From CAZMJG01 sp964576365 (GTDB taxonomy: Bacteria > Patescibacteriota > Microgenomatia > UBA1406 > GWC2-37-13), in contig CAZNUT010000009.1 in assembly GCA_964576365.1 (NCBI GenBank), positions 1 to 35,379 of the forward strand: a DNA stretch of 35,379 nucleotides, given 5' to 3'. The position numbers and the translations under genes are program-made. Numbering within the stretch: position 1 is the first letter of the stretch; each line of letters starts with the position of its first letter. Of this stretch, positions 7,570-15,507 are shown one piece after another. A model generated the notes under the pieces. It was not told where the DNA came from, did not search any database, and worked only from the letters and a program-made list of their open reading frames with translations.

Positions 7570-7645
7570 TCCCGCTTGGCGGGAGAAGAATCTATTGATA
7601 CCATACGATCCTTCGGTCGCTATCTTTCCTCAGGATGATACATAA
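7570..7645 (-). repeat. Dispersed hairpin repeat, divergent copy
   Basis: A perfect 6-bp stem with a 3-nt loop (TCCCGC-TTG-GCGGGA, 7570-7584) is followed by GAAGAATCTATTGAT and GATCCTTCGGTCGC...CCTCAGGATGAT. Read on the minus strand, ATCATCCTGAGGA...GCGACCGAAGGATC resembles the layout of the repeats at 4779 and 17285. It lies between efp and the RodZ-like gene. No T-run follows the stem, so terminator function is uncertain. Confidence 0.5.
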
Positions 7646-7672
7646 AGCGTTTGGTTTATAAACTCACACACT

Positions 7673-8293
7673 ATGCTTACCATTGGAGAAATTTTGAGAA
7701 GAGCTCGTTTAAAAAAAAATGTAACCTTGGATCAAGTATCTCATTCTATTCACTTGCAAAAAAAATACTTAGAAGCAATTGAGCGAAATGACTGGAGCGT
7801 ATTTGCTTCAAATGTATATATATTGGGTTCTTTGCGACAATATGCGGACTATTTAGATTTAGAGCCTTCTCATGCTGTTGCTTACTTTAGAAGGGATTTT
7901 GAGAAAAAAGAGGATATTCGTTTTCGTCGACGATTACCCTCACTTTCTACCCTATCTGATCATAAAAAAATTATGATCATTTTGGTCTCTTTTATAAGTA
8001 CATTATTTGCTGTTTTTTTTGGATATCAAGTGTATCTCTATCTCACGCCACCACCTGTTGAAATCATGTCTCCATCACGAACAACTTTTCGAAATGTGGA
8101 GCTGATACGCATTGTAGGTCGTACCCAAAAAGAGTCAGTTGTGCATATCTTTAATCAAGAGATTTTTCCTGACAAAGCAGGAGTATTTTATTTTGATTTA
8201 CCTTTAAAAAAAGGAAATAATTCTGTCAAAATAAAGGTGACAGGCCCAAATGGTAAAGTCACGGAGCTTATGAGGCAGTATGTATTGGAGTAG
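7673..8293 (+). CDS. RodZ-like membrane protein with N-terminal HTH
   Basis: The 206-aa protein has a cytoplasmic HTH_25-type helix-turn-helix (about 1-70: IGEILRRARLKKNVTLDQVS, then NVYILGSLRQYADYLDLEP), a basic stretch RFRRR (84-88), one membrane segment (about 100-124) and an extracytoplasmic beta-rich domain (128-206). This is the architecture of RodZ, which links MreB to the cell wall in shape control. The HTH here is likely a protein-interaction module rather than a DNA binder. No mreB is in the window. The upstream TATAAA at 7657-7662 may be its -10, giving a very short leader. The family call is good; a cell-shape role is inference. Confidence 0.8.
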   Translation: MLTIGEILRRARLKKNVTLDQVSHSIHLQKKYLEAIERNDWSVFASNVYILGSLRQYADYLDLEPSHAVAYFRRDFEKKEDIRFRRRLPSLSTLSDHKKIMIILVSFISTLFAVFFGYQVYLYLTPPPVEIMSPSRTTFRNVELIRIVGRTQKESVVHIFNQEIFPDKAGVFYFDLPLKKGNNSVKIKVTGPNGKVTELMRQYVLE

Positions 8294-8475
8294 GGCAATA
8301 AGATTGCTAACGTTGACCAAATTTGCATCACAAGAATAAAGATAAATTATAAATGATTGATGGATGGATAATTTTCAACCTGTAATTAGCTTTTATAAGC
8401 AATAAACTTATTACCTTTCACTTTTACTTATTAACGATTGAGCAGGACAGACTGAAATTGGTTACTAGTGGTTTA

Positions 8476-9765
8476 TTATTTTTTTAGTAGACTTGTTTTT
8501 AATGTTTTGAGGGAGTCGGTGTTTGCAGGAGAAAAAACGTGATCAAACGATAATCGTTTTGCTTCATTGAGAATTTTATCCTGTCCTTGCACTTTTCGTA
8601 CCTCGCCAAGCAACCCCACCTCACCGATAAAAAGACTTTTTGAAGGAAGCGGTTTGTCGATGGAGGCTGAGATAAGGGATGCTGCGATTCCTAGATCTGC
8701 CGCAGGGGAATACACATCAATTCCACCGATCACATTCATGTATACATCCATAGTAGCAATTGAGATATTTAGATGTTTACGAATGACTGCTAAAAGTAAT
8801 AAGACTTTGTTGTAGTCCACTCCTTTGACTACACGTCGTGGTACAGCAAGTACTGAAGGTGCACACAATGTCTGAATTTCATACAGGAGAGGTCTCTTGC
8901 CCTCCATAATTCCAATAACTGCTTTTCCTGGTGCATGTATTTGTTTTTCGTTTTCAATAAATGCGAGTGGATCATTTACTTCTTTTAATCCACCTTTTTC
9001 CATAGAAAAGACACCGATTTCATCTGTAGTTCCAAATCTATTTTTTTGAGCCCGCAAAATACGGTGAAGCGATACAGATTCACCTTCGAAGTGAAGTACG
9101 GTATCCACCATATGCTCGAGAGTTTTTGGACCCGCAATATCTCCCTCTTTTGTCACGTGTCCAACGATAAGGAGAGGGATGCGAAGCTCTTTTGCCATGC
9201 GGATGAGTTGAGCAGATGATTCACGCAGTTGTGAGACCGTGCCCGGAGGAGCCTCTACATTTTTAGAAAATACAGTCTGAATCGAATCTACCACCACAAT
9301 TTCGATGGATTTTATATGCTCTTCGACTCCTTCCCTGATACCTTCAACCTGTAGTACATTTGAAAAGAAAAATCGATCAAGATTGACACCGAGTCGAGAA
9401 GCCCGATCTTTGACTTGTTCTGCCGACTCTTCCCCGGAAATGTAAAGGGTTTTCATCGAAGCTAATGCCTGTAAAAGGAGGGTTGATTTTCCTATTCCTG
9501 GCTGGCCGGTGAGGAGGATTACGGCTCCTTTTACAATACCTCCTCCGAGTACACGGTCAAATTCAAAGAGACCACTTGGAAAGCGACTCGTATCAAGATC
9601 AGGAACTGAAGACAGGCTTTTCAGGGTAAATGGCTCAACCACTTTTTGCTTTTCTTCTTTTCCTAAGCGTTGTTGTATGAGTGTATTCCACTGATTACAT
9701 GATGGACATTTTCCCATCCAACCACCTACACCTTCACCACAATTTGAACAGATATATAAAGCCAT
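8476..9765 (-). CDS. radA: DNA repair protein RadA (Sms)
   Basis: RecA-like ATPase and branch-migration helicase in recombination. Domains in order: an N-terminal C4 zinc finger (C6, C9, C20, C23: CSNCGEGVGGWMGKCPSC), the RecA-type ATPase with Walker A GQPGIGKST (87-95) and Walker B IEIVVVDSI, the RadA-specific KNRFG (241-245), and a C-terminal Lon-protease-like domain with ADLGIAASL and GEVGLLGEVRKV. The length of 429 aa is slightly shorter than E. coli RadA (460). It stands alone on the minus strand with its own promoter. Confidence 0.97.
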   Translation of the reverse strand: MALYICSNCGEGVGGWMGKCPSCNQWNTLIQQRLGKEEKQKVVEPFTLKSLSSVPDLDTSRFPSGLFEFDRVLGGGIVKGAVILLTGQPGIGKSTLLLQALASMKTLYISGEESAEQVKDRASRLGVNLDRFFFSNVLQVEGIREGVEEHIKSIEIVVVDSIQTVFSKNVEAPPGTVSQLRESSAQLIRMAKELRIPLLIVGHVTKEGDIAGPKTLEHMVDTVLHFEGESVSLHRILRAQKNRFGTTDEIGVFSMEKGGLKEVNDPLAFIENEKQIHAPGKAVIGIMEGKRPLLYEIQTLCAPSVLAVPRRVVKGVDYNKVLLLLAVIRKHLNISIATMDVYMNVIGGIDVYSPAADLGIAASLISASIDKPLPSKSLFIGEVGLLGEVRKVQGQDKILNEAKRLSFDHVFSPANTDSLKTLKTSLLKK

Positions 9766-9770
9766 GGCAC

Positions 9771-9776
9771 ATTATA
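9771..9776 (-). promoter_or_regulatory. radA -10 box
   Basis: A perfect TATAAT on the minus strand ends 5 nt before the radA ATG at 9765, implying a leaderless or near-leaderless mRNA. No convincing -35 is seen. Confidence 0.55.
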
Positions 9777-10076
9777 CCTGCTGTAGCTTATTCTATGTGT
9801 AAGGTTTAGCTGTTAGCTGTTAGGTTTTAGGCCTGCATGCCAAAGGCAAGTATGTCTGCCTCAGGAAGAAATGTAGGGTTTCAGTTTTTCTGAAACTAGG
9901 AATTTAGAAGGCGAGTGACTTAGCAGCAGTTGATAAGTTCTTACCAAATGCTATCTGTGGTTTGTGCACATCGTCGCTATGTCCCCATTCATTATCACAA
10001 CGACAAAATCTCACATCACAGGCATGTTTAAAGAGCTATTGCATGGATCAGCTGTCGTTGCTTTTCGTGCCTTTTG
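9777..10076. other. Intergenic region radA-nusA
   Basis: About 300 bp between two divergent genes. It contains dispersed-motif pieces (TTAGCTGTTAGG at 9813-9824, TAGGCCTGC at 9828-9836) and a perfect 7-bp stem (GTTTCAG-TTTTT-CTGAAAC, 9878-9896) without a following T-run. I see no coding potential or RNA gene in the rest. Confidence 0.6.
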
Positions 10077-10085
10077 TGCTAGAAT
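10077..10085 (+). promoter_or_regulatory. Extended -10 promoter of nusA
   Basis: TGc-TAGAAT ends 6 nt before the nusA ATG at 10092, with a weak TTGCTT -35 at 10058-10063. It predicts a leaderless nusA transcript. Confidence 0.6.
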
Positions 10086-10091
10086 TACCGT

Positions 10092-11180
10092 ATGGTAATT
10101 GTAAAAAGTGAATTTGCTTTAGCATTGAATCAAGTTGCCACTGAACGTGGTATTAGTGTACAAGATGTCGTCACTTCGATCGAAGCGGCTGTTCTTGCAG
10201 CATTTAAAAAAGAGCATCCTGATATGGCTCAAGATGAAACAGTCAGTGTAAAAGTAGATATGAAGTCAGGTGAGACACGTATTTATCGTGAAGAAAAAGA
10301 TATTACGCCTCCAGGATTTGGCCGTATAGCAGCTCAAACTGCACGACAAGTCGTGATTCAAAAAATTCGGGAAGCAGAAAAAAAGACAGTTATTTCACAT
10401 TATCAAGATCAGATCGGCGCCATTATTCGCGGAAGAGTAATGCGTTATGATGGATACAATGCATACGTTGATCTGGGCAAAGCTGAGGGTGTGATGCCTC
10501 AAGAAGAACAGATACGAAATGAATCTTACACGGTCAACGAACGGTATCTTTTTTACTTAAAAGAGATTGGTACTTCCAAAGCAGGATATTCCCGCATCAT
10601 TCTTTCACGTAGTGCTCCACAGCTTATCAGCGAGCTTTTTAAACGAGAAGTGCCCGAAGTAGCCAATAATACTGTAGAAATCAAAAAAGTAGTTCGTGAG
10701 CCTGGTGAACGTGCAAAAATAGCTGTTCACAGCAGTCAAAATGGCGTTGATCCAGTAGGCGCATGTGTAGGTCAAAAAGGTGTTAGAGTGCAAACAGTGA
10801 CAGATGAACTGAATGGACAAGAAAAAATAGATATCATTCAGTGGAGTGACAATCCAAAGATTTTTATTATGAGCGCGCTTTCTCCTGCTAAAATTCTCTC
10901 TGTTGAAATAGACGAACAAATCAAAAAAGCTAAAGTAACTGTTGATGAATCTCAAGCTCCTCTTGCTATTGGTAAAAATGGAGTAAATGTGAATCTTGCC
11001 GCCAAGTTGACCGGGTACGAAATTGACATTTTGCAACAAGCTGCTGATGGTACTGTTTCTGCGGGTCCTCGAAAAAATGCTAAAAAGGAGCAAGAAATCA
11101 TTCAAGATGCTTCTGTGGAAGATACGACTTCTTCATCTCAAACAGCTGAACAACAAAACGAAACCGAAAAACAAGCTTAA
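10092..11180 (+). CDS. nusA: Transcription termination/antitermination factor NusA
   Basis: RNA-polymerase-associated elongation factor. Domains in 362 aa: the N-terminal RNAP-binding domain (1-100), S1 (about 107-175: GAIIRGRVMRYDGYNAYVDL), KH1 (around GACVGQKGVRV, 223-233) and KH2 (around APLAIGKNGVNVNLAAKLTG, 289-308). The C-terminal acidic repeats of some proteobacterial NusA proteins are absent, replaced by a short Q/E/T-rich tail. It begins the usual nusA-infB cluster, with a 131-bp gap to infB. No rimP is seen upstream. Confidence 0.97.
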   Translation: MVIVKSEFALALNQVATERGISVQDVVTSIEAAVLAAFKKEHPDMAQDETVSVKVDMKSGETRIYREEKDITPPGFGRIAAQTARQVVIQKIREAEKKTVISHYQDQIGAIIRGRVMRYDGYNAYVDLGKAEGVMPQEEQIRNESYTVNERYLFYLKEIGTSKAGYSRIILSRSAPQLISELFKREVPEVANNTVEIKKVVREPGERAKIAVHSSQNGVDPVGACVGQKGVRVQTVTDELNGQEKIDIIQWSDNPKIFIMSALSPAKILSVEIDEQIKKAKVTVDESQAPLAIGKNGVNVNLAAKLTGYEIDILQQAADGTVSAGPRKNAKKEQEIIQDASVEDTTSSSQTAEQQNETEKQA

Positions 11181-11311
11181 GGCAGCATATTAGGTTTACA
11201 TAGGTATAATGCCTGAAGGCACGATTTAAAGTTGATGCACGGTAACAAGGTCTGCCTATATTTATTTCATGCACTTATTTCACGATGTATTAATTATGAA
11301 TCTCTATAGAA

Positions 11312-12805
11312 ATGGCTCAAAAAAAAACATCAGCTAAAACGAACAATACGACAAGTCAGCCTCGACCACCTATCGTGGCTATTTTAGGCCACGTTGATCA
11401 CGGAAAAACATCATTACTAGACTATATTCGCAAAAGTAGACTTGCTGCCAAGGAACATGGAGGTATCACCCAACGTATTGGAGCATATGAAATAAAAACA
11501 GGCATTAAAGGATATCCAACGGATACAATCACATTCATTGATACACCTGGCCACGAGGCTTTTTCTCAACTTCGGGCAAGAGGGGCTACCGTAGCAGATA
11601 TTGCCATCCTTATCGTAGATGCGAAGGATTCGCTCATGCCTCAAACTGTAGAGTCTATCGCACATATTAAGACAGCCAAAATACCTTTTATTGTTGCTTT
11701 AAATAAATGTGATTTACCAGATGCACGTCCTGAAAAAGTAAAAAAAGATTTGTTAAAGCACAACATCCAGACAGAAGGGCTTGGTGGCACAGTGGTTGCG
11801 CTCCCAATTTCTGCAAAAACTGGAAATGGTATAAATGAGCTTCTTGAAGCCCTCCTTTTGCTAGCTGCAGATCGAGAGCTTGTGTATGATTCACAGGCGC
11901 CAGGAGAAGCATATATCATCGAAACCAAAAAGGACCAGCGTGGCATAGTGGTGAGCGCCATCATAAAAAACGGAAGTTTTCGCGTAAGCCAGGAAGTGTA
12001 TATCGGATCTCAAAAGTTGAAAATACGCTCGCTTATGAGCGATACCGGTTCTCAACTTCGAGAAGTTTTGCCTTCAACGCCATTTGAACTTTTAGGATGT
12101 TCTGAAATGCCAGGAGTAGGAGCTCGTATTTCTACTCAACCTGAGGCAAAAACAGACGATGAGGCGTTGACACAGACACAAGCACCATCTATATCCGATT
12201 TTTCTATTTTTGACACTCAGGAAGTTCAAAAAAAACTGTCACTTGTGATTAAAGCTGATGCTCAAGGATCGCTTGAAGCTATTTGCGCAGCCCTTTCCAA
12301 AAATGAAAATGTTGATATTGTTATGTCCGCACTTGGAGGTATTCACCGATCTGATATTTTTCTTGCGAAAACAACTAAATCAATTGCAATTGGTTTTTCA
12401 GTACCAGTTGATAATGAAGTAAAGGAATTGGCAAGACAGGAAAAAGTGATCATTAAAACTTATTCGATTATATACGAGATGCTAGAAGAGCTGCAGGAAG
12501 TATCTGATCTGATGCGTGAGAAAGAAGAGCAGGAAAAAAATATGAAAGCTGAAGCTAAAGTACTTGCTACCTTCATTATTGATGGCGAAACCGTATTTGG
12601 TGTCAAAGTCACAAAAGGCAAAGTAAACATAGCAGACAATGTAGAACTATATCGAAATGGTACAGTTGTCGGAAAAACAAAACTCGTTTCTCTTAAAATT
12701 CGGGCGAAATCTGTGCAAGAAGTCAAAAAAGATCAAGAGTGTGGTATGCAGTTTGCACCCCATCTTGACATTAAAGTAGGGGACGTGTTAAAATATATCC
12801 TATAA
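11312..12805 (+). CDS. infB: Translation initiation factor IF-2 (minimal form)
   Basis: GTPase that places initiator tRNA on the ribosome. At 497 aa it lacks the long N-terminal region of E. coli IF2 (890 aa) and starts almost directly with the G domain: G1 GHVDHGKT (26-33), the GGITQRIGAYE switch, G3 DTPGHEAF (77-84) and G4 NKCD (131-134). Domains II and III and the C-terminal fMet-tRNA-binding domain follow, ending HLDIKVGDVLKYIL. It is downstream of nusA. A TATAAT at 11205-11210 and a TATGAA at 11295-11300 could give it its own transcript with a very short leader. No Shine-Dalgarno is seen. Confidence 0.97.
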   Translation: MAQKKTSAKTNNTTSQPRPPIVAILGHVDHGKTSLLDYIRKSRLAAKEHGGITQRIGAYEIKTGIKGYPTDTITFIDTPGHEAFSQLRARGATVADIAILIVDAKDSLMPQTVESIAHIKTAKIPFIVALNKCDLPDARPEKVKKDLLKHNIQTEGLGGTVVALPISAKTGNGINELLEALLLLAADRELVYDSQAPGEAYIIETKKDQRGIVVSAIIKNGSFRVSQEVYIGSQKLKIRSLMSDTGSQLREVLPSTPFELLGCSEMPGVGARISTQPEAKTDDEALTQTQAPSISDFSIFDTQEVQKKLSLVIKADAQGSLEAICAALSKNENVDIVMSALGGIHRSDIFLAKTTKSIAIGFSVPVDNEVKELARQEKVIIKTYSIIYEMLEELQEVSDLMREKEEQEKNMKAEAKVLATFIIDGETVFGVKVTKGKVNIADNVELYRNGTVVGKTKLVSLKIRAKSVQEVKKDQECGMQFAPHLDIKVGDVLKYIL

Positions 12806-12824
12806 TATATTTTAATATTCGCTT

Positions 12825-14192
12825 ATGGCACCGCAACCTCCAGCACCAAAAGTTATTGATGTACCGAAAGCATTAGCTCAAACAAAGGAATTTTTAAGTA
12901 AAGGAAATAGTGGCGTTATTGTAATATCTCCAAATGCAGTACCCGATAGTATTGCAGCAGCTACAAGTTTGTACCTTGCACTTCTTAAAATGGGAAAAAG
13001 TGTGTCTCTCGTATGTGCAGACAAACCTCAAAGCGATATGATTGGTGTTGATAAATTTCAACAGACTATTTCTACTGGCGGGAACAATCTTGTTATTTCG
13101 TTTCCTTATACAGAAGGATCGATTGATGATGTTACATATGATGTTGATCCACAGAATTTTTATATTATTATCACTCCACGTCAAGGCAAGCCAAAAGTAG
13201 AACCAAAAGAAGTTAAGTTCCGATATACGGGCGGGAAGCTTGATTTTATTGTTGCGATAGATACACCAAATCCTCAACTTCTTGGAGATGTGTATCGAAG
13301 ACATCCTCATATTTTTAACGGCAAAACAACGCTTATCAACATCGACCGTCACATGATGAATACGGTCTGGGGAAACGTCAATTTACTGGTGCGCAATGTA
13401 AGTTCTACCTCTGAAATTATTTATCACGTTATTCGCGTGTTGGGAGTAGCGATGGATGTCGATATCGCAACCAACATATATACGGGTATTGCATCTGCTA
13501 CCAATAACTTTGCATCAATGACATTGGGTGCCGAAACATTTGAGCTTGTTGCAAATCTTATGCGCGCAGGAGCAGTGAGGCGACAAATGGTGCAGGGTAG
13601 ACCTACTCAAACTGTGCCACAAGGTATGCCTCAGATGGCTCCAGGAGTAGTACCGGGCATGGTGCCGGGTATGCAGCCCGGGGTAAACCCTTACGCAGCA
13701 GCTCAGATGGGTGTCAATCCGTATGCTCAACGTATGCCGGCAGGGTATCCACAATATCCTCAGCAGATGCCCATGATGCCACAAATGCCAATGCAACCAC
13801 AACCATATGCGACACCAGTGCCTGTCACTTCTTCTCCAGCACAGCAACCGTCTCAACCAGCTCCTCAACAAGAAGCAACTCAGACAGCAGGTAGCTCCTC
13901 AGCTCAATCACCTCAGATGCCGACCTTTCAGCAGGGAAAAATACAAAAACAGCCAGATGAACAACAAAGTGAGTCAAACGAATCAGATCAATCATCTTCT
14001 GATGAATCCGTGTCATCTCCAGATGACAACGATCAGCGAAAATCTGTATCCCGTGCAAAAGATACTCAGGTGACCCCAATTTCCCAAGTAGAGAGAAAAG
14101 CCGCTCAACATCACGTCGATACCAAAGATGAAGCAAATGGCGATAGTTTTCTGAAGCCCAAAATTTTCTCCCAAAACGGTGGATTAGTATAA
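12825..14192 (+). CDS. DHH/NrnA-like protein with eroded active site and long disordered tail
   Basis: Residues about 25-255 follow the plan of DHH phosphoesterases of the NrnA type, whose gene often lies near nusA-infB. The metal-binding motifs are degraded. The HxxPDxDA motif reads SPNAVPDSIAAA (only D41 left), the second Asp survives (AIDTPNPQ, D146), DHH reads IDRH (D174-R175-H176), and the DTG motif reads SATNNF. The DHHA1 substrate domain is absent. Instead a tail of about 195 residues follows, rich in Met, Pro and Gln (about 262-350) and then Gln, Ser, Glu and Asp. I infer a non-catalytic binding or scaffold protein. TAATAT at 12813-12818 lies 6 nt before the ATG. The position in the nusA-infB cluster supports its descent; the role is unknown. 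Confidence 0.65.
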   Translation: MAPQPPAPKVIDVPKALAQTKEFLSKGNSGVIVISPNAVPDSIAAATSLYLALLKMGKSVSLVCADKPQSDMIGVDKFQQTISTGGNNLVISFPYTEGSIDDVTYDVDPQNFYIIITPRQGKPKVEPKEVKFRYTGGKLDFIVAIDTPNPQLLGDVYRRHPHIFNGKTTLINIDRHMMNTVWGNVNLLVRNVSSTSEIIYHVIRVLGVAMDVDIATNIYTGIASATNNFASMTLGAETFELVANLMRAGAVRRQMVQGRPTQTVPQGMPQMAPGVVPGMVPGMQPGVNPYAAAQMGVNPYAQRMPAGYPQYPQQMPMMPQMPMQPQPYATPVPVTSSPAQQPSQPAPQQEATQTAGSSSAQSPQMPTFQQGKIQKQPDEQQSESNESDQSSSDESVSSPDDNDQRKSVSRAKDTQVTPISQVERKAAQHHVDTKDEANGDSFLKPKIFSQNGGLV

Positions 14193-14196
14193 AAAA

Positions 14197-14466
14197 ATGA
14201 CCATTAACTTAATTGAACAAAAAGTTAGTAATGTGTTAGATAATACATTGTTGGGTGTTTATCGTGATTTTGTAGCAGCTGAACAATCTTATCTTAATGA
14301 GTTTGGAGTTGAGCCTTCTCTTTCGTATAGCCTACGTGTAGATTTGCTTATAAATCAAGAAAGGTTAAAATTTTTAGCTGCACTCGGTATTACAACTCTA
14401 ACTTGCGGGTTATTAAATCAATTTAAAGGTAGTACTGAAGTCAGTGATGACTATATTTCTTCTTAA
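14197..14466 (+). CDS. Small hypothetical protein (89 aa)
   Basis: No family recognised. The predicted protein is mostly helical and soluble, with the segment YRDFVAAEQSYLNEFGVEPS and a weakly hydrophobic stretch FLAALGITTLTCGLL near residues 68-82. It lies 4 nt after the DHH-like gene and just before the rmuC promoter, so it is probably cotranscribed with the former. A TAGTAT 6 nt before the ATG could be an internal leaderless promoter. It may be lineage-specific. Confidence 0.6.
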   Translation: MTINLIEQKVSNVLDNTLLGVYRDFVAAEQSYLNEFGVEPSLSYSLRVDLLINQERLKFLAALGITTLTCGLLNQFKGSTEVSDDYISS

Positions 14467-14481
14467 TATACTTCGCGTTGT

Positions 14482-14490
14482 TGGTATAAT
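14482..14490 (+). promoter_or_regulatory. Extended -10 promoter of rmuC
   Basis: TGg-TATAAT, a perfect extended -10, ends 6 nt before the GTG start at 14497. Transcription should start on the GTG itself, an apparent leaderless GTG start. Confidence 0.65.
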
Positions 14491-14496
14491 AATTGG

Positions 14497-15501
14497 GTGG
14501 AGCAGGTAAGTAGTATTATTTTAATAACAATCGTTTTTTTCTGCGTTTTTTTGATTGCTGCTTTATTGTTTATCCGTAAATGGATCGGGGTAGCTTCGGA
14601 AAAGCAGAAAGTCTCAGATGAGCTTGTGGCATGGCTCAAGCAGGTGAGCGAAAGATTGGAATCATCAAACAGACATGTAGATCAGAAGCTTACCCATACC
14701 GTCGATCAATTCAACCATCGTCTCGATAAAGCCGCTGAAACCATGATGGGTGTGCAAAAAAGCATCGGGGAATTTTCCGAGATCGGGCGCTCTATGAAGG
14801 AACTTCAACTATTACTTCAGTCTCCGAAGTTGCGGGGAAATCTGGGCGAAACACTTCTTGGTGAACTGTTAAGACAGGTACTTCCGCAGGACTGCTTTTC
14901 ATTGCAGTATACATTTAGCTCAGGAGAAAAAGTTGATGCCGTCATACGTACTTCACATGGTATGGTCGCGATAGATTCAAAATTCCCCTACACTCATTTT
15001 CGACTTCTCATGGAAAATGATGGAGCTGCGCGCGCTGAGTACGAAAAAAAGTTTATCGCAGATGTCAAAAATCATATAAAAGCAATTTCAAAAAAGTATA
15101 TTCTTGTGTCCGAAGGCACACTTGATTATGCGCTCATGTATATTCCCAGCGAAAGTATTTATTATCAGGTCATTCAGAATGCTGATCTCTCTGATTTTGC
15201 CTCCCAGCAGAGAGTTGTTTTTGTATCGCCCATGAGTTTTTATGCGTATATCAAAGTGATTTTTCTTTCGCTTGAAGGCCAGCGTATTCAAAAACAAGCT
15301 CGTGAAATACTACGCACTCTTTCTGCGATGAAACAGGATTATCATAAAGTTGATGAAGCTGTTGCCCTGCTTAATAAACACCTCACAAACGCCTACAACC
15401 AATCTTCACAAGTCGTCCGTCAGACTCAGATACTTGGTCAGAAAATAGAGCATACTGCTTCTCTCCAGACTTCCGATATTGAGTCAAACCTGTTAGAATG
15501 A
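14497..15501 (+). CDS. rmuC: DNA recombination protein RmuC
   Basis: Putative membrane-anchored nuclease-fold protein that limits inversions at short repeats. It has an N-terminal membrane helix (about 5-28), a coiled-coil region (about 35-105) and the RmuC core with a PD-(D/E)XK-like motif: GNLGETLLGELL (E118), KVDAVIR (D147), VAIDSKFPY (D160, K162). The core ends in a helical region with SLEGQRIQKQAREI. At 334 aa it is shorter than E. coli RmuC (475), mainly in the coiled coil. The GTG start is favoured because a perfect extended -10 sits 6 nt upstream. recJ follows after 6 nt, making a recombination pair. Confidence 0.94.
   Translation: MEQVSSIILITIVFFCVFLIAALLFIRKWIGVASEKQKVSDELVAWLKQVSERLESSNRHVDQKLTHTVDQFNHRLDKAAETMMGVQKSIGEFSEIGRSMKELQLLLQSPKLRGNLGETLLGELLRQVLPQDCFSLQYTFSSGEKVDAVIRTSHGMVAIDSKFPYTHFRLLMENDGAARAEYEKKFIADVKNHIKAISKKYILVSEGTLDYALMYIPSESIYYQVIQNADLSDFASQQRVVFVSPMSFYAYIKVIFLSLEGQRIQKQAREILRTLSAMKQDYHKVDEAVALLNKHLTNAYNQSSQVVRQTQILGQKIEHTASLQTSDIESNLLE
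15491..15499 (+). promoter_or_regulatory. Extended -10 before recJ
   Basis: TGt-TAGAAT overlaps the end of rmuC and ends 8 nt before the recJ ATG. It may be an internal promoter giving a near-leaderless recJ transcript. Confidence 0.4.
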
Positions 15502-15507
15502 TGCGGT

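Noticed and set aside
7570..7584. Intrinsic terminator of efp
   Set aside because: The hairpin is short and not followed by a T-run. It fits better as part of a dispersed repeat.
9878..9896. 7-bp stem-loop as a terminator
   Set aside because: The stem is perfect, but no T-run follows on either strand, and it lies between the 5' ends of divergent genes, where a terminator is not expected.
10605..11105. 166-codon open frame opposite nusA
   Set aside because: It lies entirely within nusA, is Phe/Asn/Ser-rich with no recognisable domain, and mirrors the nusA codons.
12894..13352. 152-codon open frame opposite the DHH-like gene
   Set aside because: It is antisense to a clear coding region, has shadow-like composition and no promoter in the pattern seen for real genes.
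13515..13871. 118-codon antisense frame rich in His, Trp, Arg and Leu
   Set aside because: It is an artefact of the Met/Pro/Gln-rich repeats on the other strand.
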